Below, one piece after another: positions 60,278 through 64,000 of a DNA stretch of 64,000 bases (its first letter is position 1; each line of letters opens with the position of its first letter). The position numbers were made by a program, and so were the translations under genes. Below the pieces are notes generated by a model, which had not been told where the DNA came from, made no database searches, and saw only the letters and a list, made by a program, of their open reading frames with translations. Source of the stretch: Comamonas endophytica (lineage in GTDB: Bacteria; Pseudomonadota; Gammaproteobacteria; Burkholderiales; Burkholderiaceae_C). The stretch is from the NCBI RefSeq assembly GCF_023634805.2, contig NZ_CP106881.1:3563501-3627500 (forward strand), read 5' to 3'.

Positions 60278-61846
60278 ATGCACACTGCTTCCCTTTCCGC
60301 CATCGCCATGGCCGCCCTGCTTGCCGTGTCCGGCGCCAGCGCCAAGGAGCTGAGCATCGGCTTCGCCGATCCGATCTCCTCGACCGATCCGCAGCTCAAC
60401 AACCACGCCGGCGACCGCTCGCTGGCCCTGCACTTCTACGACTCGCTGGTGAACTCGCGCGACGGCGGCAAGCTCGAGCCGGGCCTGGCCGAGAGCTGGA
60501 AGACGCTGGACGACAAGACCTGGGAATTCAAGCTGCGCAAGGACATCAAGTGGCAGGATGGCAAGCCTTTCACGGCCGACGACATCGTGTTCTCCTTCGA
60601 CCGCGCGCGCAACGTGCCCGGCTCGGTGGCCTCCTACCGCGGCGCGCTGCGCACCGTGGCCTCCACGACGGCCAAGGACCCGCATACCGTGATCGTCAAG
60701 ACCACCGTGGCCAACCCCATGCTGCCGCTGGAGATCGCCTCGATCTACATCGTGAGCAAGCACGTGGGCGCGTCGGCCAAGAGCGAGGACTACAACGCGG
60801 GCAAGGCCAGCGTCGGCACCGGCCCCTACAAGTTCGTGTCGTACACCCCCGGCGACCGCACGGTGATGGAGCGCAACCCCACGTATTACGGCCCGCAGCA
60901 ACCCTGGGACAAGGTCACCTACCGCTACATCAACAATGGCGCGGCGCGCACCGCGGCGCTGCTGTCCGGCGATGTGGACGTGATCGACAAGGTGGCCGTG
61001 ACCGACGTCGCCAAGCTCAAGAAGACCTCTTCCGTCAGCGTCTATGAATATCCCGGCCTGCGCGCGCTGCTGATCCAGCCGAGCCTGCGCAAGGGCAGCA
61101 ACGAATTCATCACCGACAACGCCGGCAAGCCCCTCGCCGAGAACCCGCTGACCGACCAGCGCGTGCGCTCGGCGCTGAACATCGCCATCAACCGCAAGGC
61201 GATCACCGACCGCATCCTGCAGGGCACCGCCACCGAAGCCAATCAGTGGATGCCCAAGGGCTCCTTCGGCTACAACCCCGACATCCCCGCCACGCCCTAT
61301 GACGCCGAGAAGGCCAAGAAGCTGCTGGCCGATGCCGGATTCCCGCAGGGCTTCCAGCTGACCATCCACGTGCCTGGCGACCGCTATCCGCAGGCCCCCG
61401 AAGCCATGCAGGCCGTGGCCCAGTTCTGGACGCGCATCGGCGTGAAGACCAAGCTGGAGGTGGTGCCGTGGTCGGTGTACGCCAGCCGCGCCGGCAAGAA
61501 CGAATACGCCGTGAGCGTCATTGCCTGGGGCAACGGCACGGGCGAGGCCGGCTACGGCCTGCTGCAGACCCTCGCGACCAACGATGCCAAGGCCGGCCGC
61601 GGCGCCAACAACTGGGGCCGCTACAGCAACGAGAACGTGGACAAGGCGCTGGACGCCGCGACCATCGAGTTCGACGCCAAGCGCCGCGAAGCCATCTTCC
61701 GCCACGCCGCCAAGCTGGTCACGGACGATGTCGGCCAGATCCCGCTGTTCCACTACAAGAACATCTGGGCGGCGAAGAAGGGCCTGAAGGTCGTTCCGAT
61801 CCTGAGCGACCGGACGACCGCGCTGCAGGTCACGGGCACCAAGTAA
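60278..61846 (+). CDS. ABC transporter substrate-binding protein (SBP family 5)
   Basis: A 522-residue periplasmic receptor. The signal peptide (1-22, ending GASA) is followed by a family-5 solute-binding fold: LEPGLAESWKTLDDKTWEFKLRKDIKWQDGKPFTADDIVFSFDRA, then GTGPYKF and VRSALNIAINRKAITDRIL. The family binds peptides, nickel chelates, opines and other small molecules; the ligand here is unknown. It gives specificity to the upstream DppBCDF-type importer. AGAAAG precedes the ATG. Confidence 0.93.
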   Translation: MHTASLSAIAMAALLAVSGASAKELSIGFADPISSTDPQLNNHAGDRSLALHFYDSLVNSRDGGKLEPGLAESWKTLDDKTWEFKLRKDIKWQDGKPFTADDIVFSFDRARNVPGSVASYRGALRTVASTTAKDPHTVIVKTTVANPMLPLEIASIYIVSKHVGASAKSEDYNAGKASVGTGPYKFVSYTPGDRTVMERNPTYYGPQQPWDKVTYRYINNGAARTAALLSGDVDVIDKVAVTDVAKLKKTSSVSVYEYPGLRALLIQPSLRKGSNEFITDNAGKPLAENPLTDQRVRSALNIAINRKAITDRILQGTATEANQWMPKGSFGYNPDIPATPYDAEKAKKLLADAGFPQGFQLTIHVPGDRYPQAPEAMQAVAQFWTRIGVKTKLEVVPWSVYASRAGKNEYAVSVIAWGNGTGEAGYGLLQTLATNDAKAGRGANNWGRYSNENVDKALDAATIEFDAKRREAIFRHAAKLVTDDVGQIPLFHYKNIWAAKKGLKVVPILSDRTTALQVTGTK

Positions 61847-61858
61847 GGCGCCTGCACG

Positions 61859-63193
61859 ATGCATCCCGAACTCGAGATCACGCCGCAGACGGCGCTCATC
61901 GACGTGCCGCGGCGCATCGCGCTGCGCGGCCTGCCACCGGGCCAGCGCGTCACGCTGCAATCGCGCACCGTGCGCGGCCCGCAGGTGCAGTGGACTTCCG
62001 AGGCCAGCTTCATCGCGGACGCCGAAGGCTGCGTGGATCTCACGCGGGATGCGCCCGTGGCTGGCAGCTACAGCGGCGTATCGGCCATGGGCCTGGTCTG
62101 GTCGCAGACCAAAGCCGATGCCAACGCTTCGGCCGAGCCCTTTGCAGCAGAGCCAGCCGCTGCGCTGCTTACCGAGGTGCGCGCACTGCTGTCCGATGAC
62201 GGGCCGGTGCTCACCGCCCGTTTCGTGCAGCAGCTCGCCGCCGAGGGCGTCACGCGCCGCGAGGTGCGCGACGAGGGCCTGTCGGCCGTGCTGTTCACCC
62301 CGGCCACGCCAGGCCCGCATCCCGTGGTGATGGTGCTCAATGGATCGGGCGGCGGCATCAACGAGCCGCGCGCCGCGCTCTATGCCTCGCGCGGCTACGC
62401 GGCGCTGGCCGTGGGCTACTTCAAGTGCCCGGGCCGTTCGGACTACATTTCCGACACGCACCTCGAATACTTCGAGACCGCGCTGCACTGGATCCACCGC
62501 GAGCTGCAACCCCGGGACGGCTTCGTCGCGCTCAGCGGCCAGTCGCGCGGCGGCGAGCTGGTGCTGCTGCTGGGCTCGCTGTTCCCTGAACTGGTCAAGG
62601 CCGTCATCGGCTACGTGCCCGGGGCCGTGGTGCACTGCGCGCAGAACGCCTGCGATCCCGCCACCGGCCGCGAAGGCCCGGCATGGATCTTCCGCGGCCA
62701 GCCCGTGCCCCATGTCTGGAGCGGCAACCGCACCGCGACCTGGGCCCCCTGGGACGACGGACCCGAACCGCGCCGCCATACCGCCGCCATCCTCACGGCA
62801 CTGCAGGACCCCGAGGCCGTGGAGCGCGCACGCATCCGCGTGGAGCGCATCGACGGACCGCTGCTGCTGCTGTCGGCCACCGACGATGGCTCCTGGCCCT
62901 CCTCGCTCTACGGCAGGATGGTCAAGGAGCACCTGGCCGCGCACGGCCATCCCTATCCGGTCGAACACCACGACTGGGAGGGCGGGGGGCATGCGATCCT
63001 GTTCCCGTATGTGCCCACCACCCATCTGGTCTATGCCCATCCGGTGTCGAAGCGGCTGAGCACCACGGGGGGCACTCCGGCGATCAACGCGCAAGCCAAC
63101 GAGGAATCGTGGGCGGCGGTGCAGGCGTTTTTGGCGCGGGCTACTGCGGCGCATGCAGCCAGAACCCACGTTCGCGCAGAGCGCTGCGGATGA
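61859..63193 (+). CDS. Acyl-CoA thioesterase/BAAT N- and C-terminal domain hydrolase
   Basis: A 444-residue protein. The N-terminal immunoglobulin-like BAAT_N domain covers 1-125 (PRRIALRGLPPGQRVTLQSRT, FIADAEGCVDLTRDAPVAGSY). The C-terminal alpha/beta-hydrolase domain has VMVLNGSGGG and the nucleophile elbow LSGQSRGGEL with Ser, where eukaryotic BAAT has Cys; EGGGHAILFPY holds the likely catalytic His. Bacterial members are thioesterases or amide hydrolases. It is 12 bp after the substrate-binding protein, so it probably processes the imported compound or its CoA ester. Confidence 0.85.
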   Translation: MHPELEITPQTALIDVPRRIALRGLPPGQRVTLQSRTVRGPQVQWTSEASFIADAEGCVDLTRDAPVAGSYSGVSAMGLVWSQTKADANASAEPFAAEPAAALLTEVRALLSDDGPVLTARFVQQLAAEGVTRREVRDEGLSAVLFTPATPGPHPVVMVLNGSGGGINEPRAALYASRGYAALAVGYFKCPGRSDYISDTHLEYFETALHWIHRELQPRDGFVALSGQSRGGELVLLLGSLFPELVKAVIGYVPGAVVHCAQNACDPATGREGPAWIFRGQPVPHVWSGNRTATWAPWDDGPEPRRHTAAILTALQDPEAVERARIRVERIDGPLLLLSATDDGSWPSSLYGRMVKEHLAAHGHPYPVEHHDWEGGGHAILFPYVPTTHLVYAHPVSKRLSTTGGTPAINAQANEESWAAVQAFLARATAAHAARTHVRAERCG

Positions 63194-63218
63194 TCATCGC
63201 GGTCCTATAGCGAGGACG

Positions 63219-63300
63219 TTCATGGTTCGACAGGCTCACCACGAACGGATTGATCCGCCACCAGCGGTGTTTCCGTTCGTCCTGAGCTTGTCGAAGGATG
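63219..63300. repeat. REP-like inverted repeat pair
   Basis: Arms TTCGACAGGCTCACCACGAA (63227-63246) and CCGTTCGTCCTGAGCTTGTC (63273-63292) are inverted and 26 bp apart. The right arm shares GTTCGTCCTGAGCTTGTCG with the copy at 43467-43494. It separates the BAAT-type hydrolase from the CMD-family gene. Confidence 0.7.
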
Positions 63301-63340
63301 GATGGCCCGACCTCAAGCCAAGCAATTTCTCTTTTCTGTT

Positions 63341-64000
63341 ATGACTGACCTCTCGCACCTCGACCTCATCGATACCTTGGCCCACCTGGACCCATCCTCC
63401 CCCGTCCACGCCATACGCCACCAGCGCAACAAGGTCGTCGACGCCACCCAAGGCAGCTACCGCCAGCTCTTCGACCCGTCCCTGCCCGGCCTGACGCTGG
63501 GCGAGCGCCTGCGCGTTGCGCAGACCATTTGCCGGCTCAGCGGCAGCCAGTCCCTGCTGCAGCATTACACCCGGGCGCTGGAGCAGCAGCCCGCGCCCGC
63601 GAACGAAGCGCGCGAAGCCGCGCTACAGCGCTTTGCCACGCTGCTGACACACAAGCCCGTCGAAGGCGACCGCAGCAGCATCGACGCGCTGCTGGCCGCG
63701 GGCCTGCAGCCGGCGGAAATCATCGCACTGGCGCAGCTCATTGCCTTCCTCAGCTACCAGATCCGCGTGGTGGCCGGCCTGCAGGCGCTGGACGCGCTGG
63801 GCGAGGACCTGCTGGCAGCGCCAGCCGCCGCGTCCCCTGACGAGCCCTTCGTGCACCCGCACCACCTGCCCAAGCCCGGTGAAGTCCTGCGCATCAATGG
63901 CTTCACCAGCGAGACGCTGGGCTGGAAGGCCTGGGTGCCGGTGGTCAAACTCGACGAAGCCACGCCCGAGCAGCTGGCCATTCTCGAAGCCAGCCATCCG
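63341..64000 (+). CDS. CMD-domain (carboxymuconolactone decarboxylase-like) protein, partial
   Basis: An open frame of 220 codons running off the window edge: MTDLSHLDLIDTLAHLDPSS at the start, VVDATQGSYRQLFDP, then helical segments typical of CMD/AhpD-fold proteins (PAEIIALAQLIAFLSYQIRVVAGLQAL). The visible part lacks the CxxC peroxidase pair (only one Cys, in QTICRLSG). The C-terminal GFTSETLGWKAWVPVVKLDEATPEQLAIL resembles CMD proteins of the Avi_7169 type, which occur next to Dpp-type importers and oxygenases. That context fits the upstream operon. The 3' end is outside the window. Confidence 0.75.
   Translation, partial: MTDLSHLDLIDTLAHLDPSSPVHAIRHQRNKVVDATQGSYRQLFDPSLPGLTLGERLRVAQTICRLSGSQSLLQHYTRALEQQPAPANEAREAALQRFATLLTHKPVEGDRSSIDALLAAGLQPAEIIALAQLIAFLSYQIRVVAGLQALDALGEDLLAAPAAASPDEPFVHPHHLPKPGEVLRINGFTSETLGWKAWVPVVKLDEATPEQLAILEASHP

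Noticed and set aside
60017..63169. Minus-strand open frame of about 1050 codons over the ABC operon
   Set aside because: It is an antisense shadow of the ATPase, substrate-binding and hydrolase genes, with no recognisable motif.

Overview
The window is GC-rich bacterial chromosome with tightly packed genes and many 4-base ATGA overlaps. Several features point to a betaproteobacterium of the Comamonadaceae (Comamonas, Delftia or Acidovorax type; genus not resolved). These are a Bug-type TRAP-like solute receptor, a DUF3649/PepSY/DUF3325 iron-uptake cassette, a propionyl-CoA carboxylase/methylmalonyl-CoA mutase block, and intergenic repeats of a kind I remember from that family. I saw no rRNA, tRNA, CRISPR array, insertion sequence or prophage module.

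Layout. 1-2.9 kb: an M4 metalloprotease with the start of its likely inhibitor emfourin, a GlsB-type membrane protein and an NlpC/P60 hydrolase. 3-9 kb: isochorismatase-like hydrolase, phosphomannomutase, Kdo transferase (waaA), then on the other strand TolC, a rhodanese and an isoaspartyl methyltransferase. 9-15 kb: a TetR-adaptor-RND efflux operon divergent from msrA, with a strong palindrome between them. 15-18.6 kb: a zinc module (Zur-like regulator, two small exported proteins, ZnuD-like TonB receptor with a His-rich loop) behind a 21-bp palindrome. 18.9-20.8 kb: a degenerate tyrosine-recombinase-like gene bracketed by two identical palindromes, then pdxH.

21-29.1 kb: the most interesting part, a five-gene operon built around a giant tubulin/FtsZ-like protein with a GYF_2-type tail. 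Its partners are a signal-peptide protein with a vWA-like start and a membrane anchor, a three-helix membrane protein, a zinc-ribbon membrane protein and a large protein of unknown function. It looks like a cytoskeletal or membrane-remodelling system of the kind predicted by comparative genomics but poorly characterised.

29.1-34.5 kb: glyoxalase I, the iron cassette with a candidate Fur box, a DUF2726 protein, a MobA-like nucleotidyltransferase, a deaminase and a small secreted protein. 34.7-38.2 kb: a second unusual cassette, made of a KfrA-like coiled-coil DNA-binding protein, a tyrosine integrase with all catalytic residues and an ATPase with an altered Walker B motif, separated by AT-rich repeat-containing promoters. 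38.3-43.3 kb: Ohr, a VOC protein and an enoyl-CoA hydratase/CoA-transferase/Bug-receptor/LysR group.

43.5-51.2 kb: the propionate route (PccA, PccB, MeaB, methylmalonyl-CoA mutase) on the minus strand, divergent from a GntR/FCD regulator with two matching 9-bp palindromes between them. 51.3-52.4 kb: a second degenerate recombinase, paralogous to the first. 52.7-64 kb: two LysR regulators, then a long overlapping operon (flavin monooxygenase, Dpp-type ABC importer, substrate-binding protein, BAAT-type hydrolase, CMD-family protein cut by the window edge) that looks like uptake and oxidative breakdown of one unknown compound.
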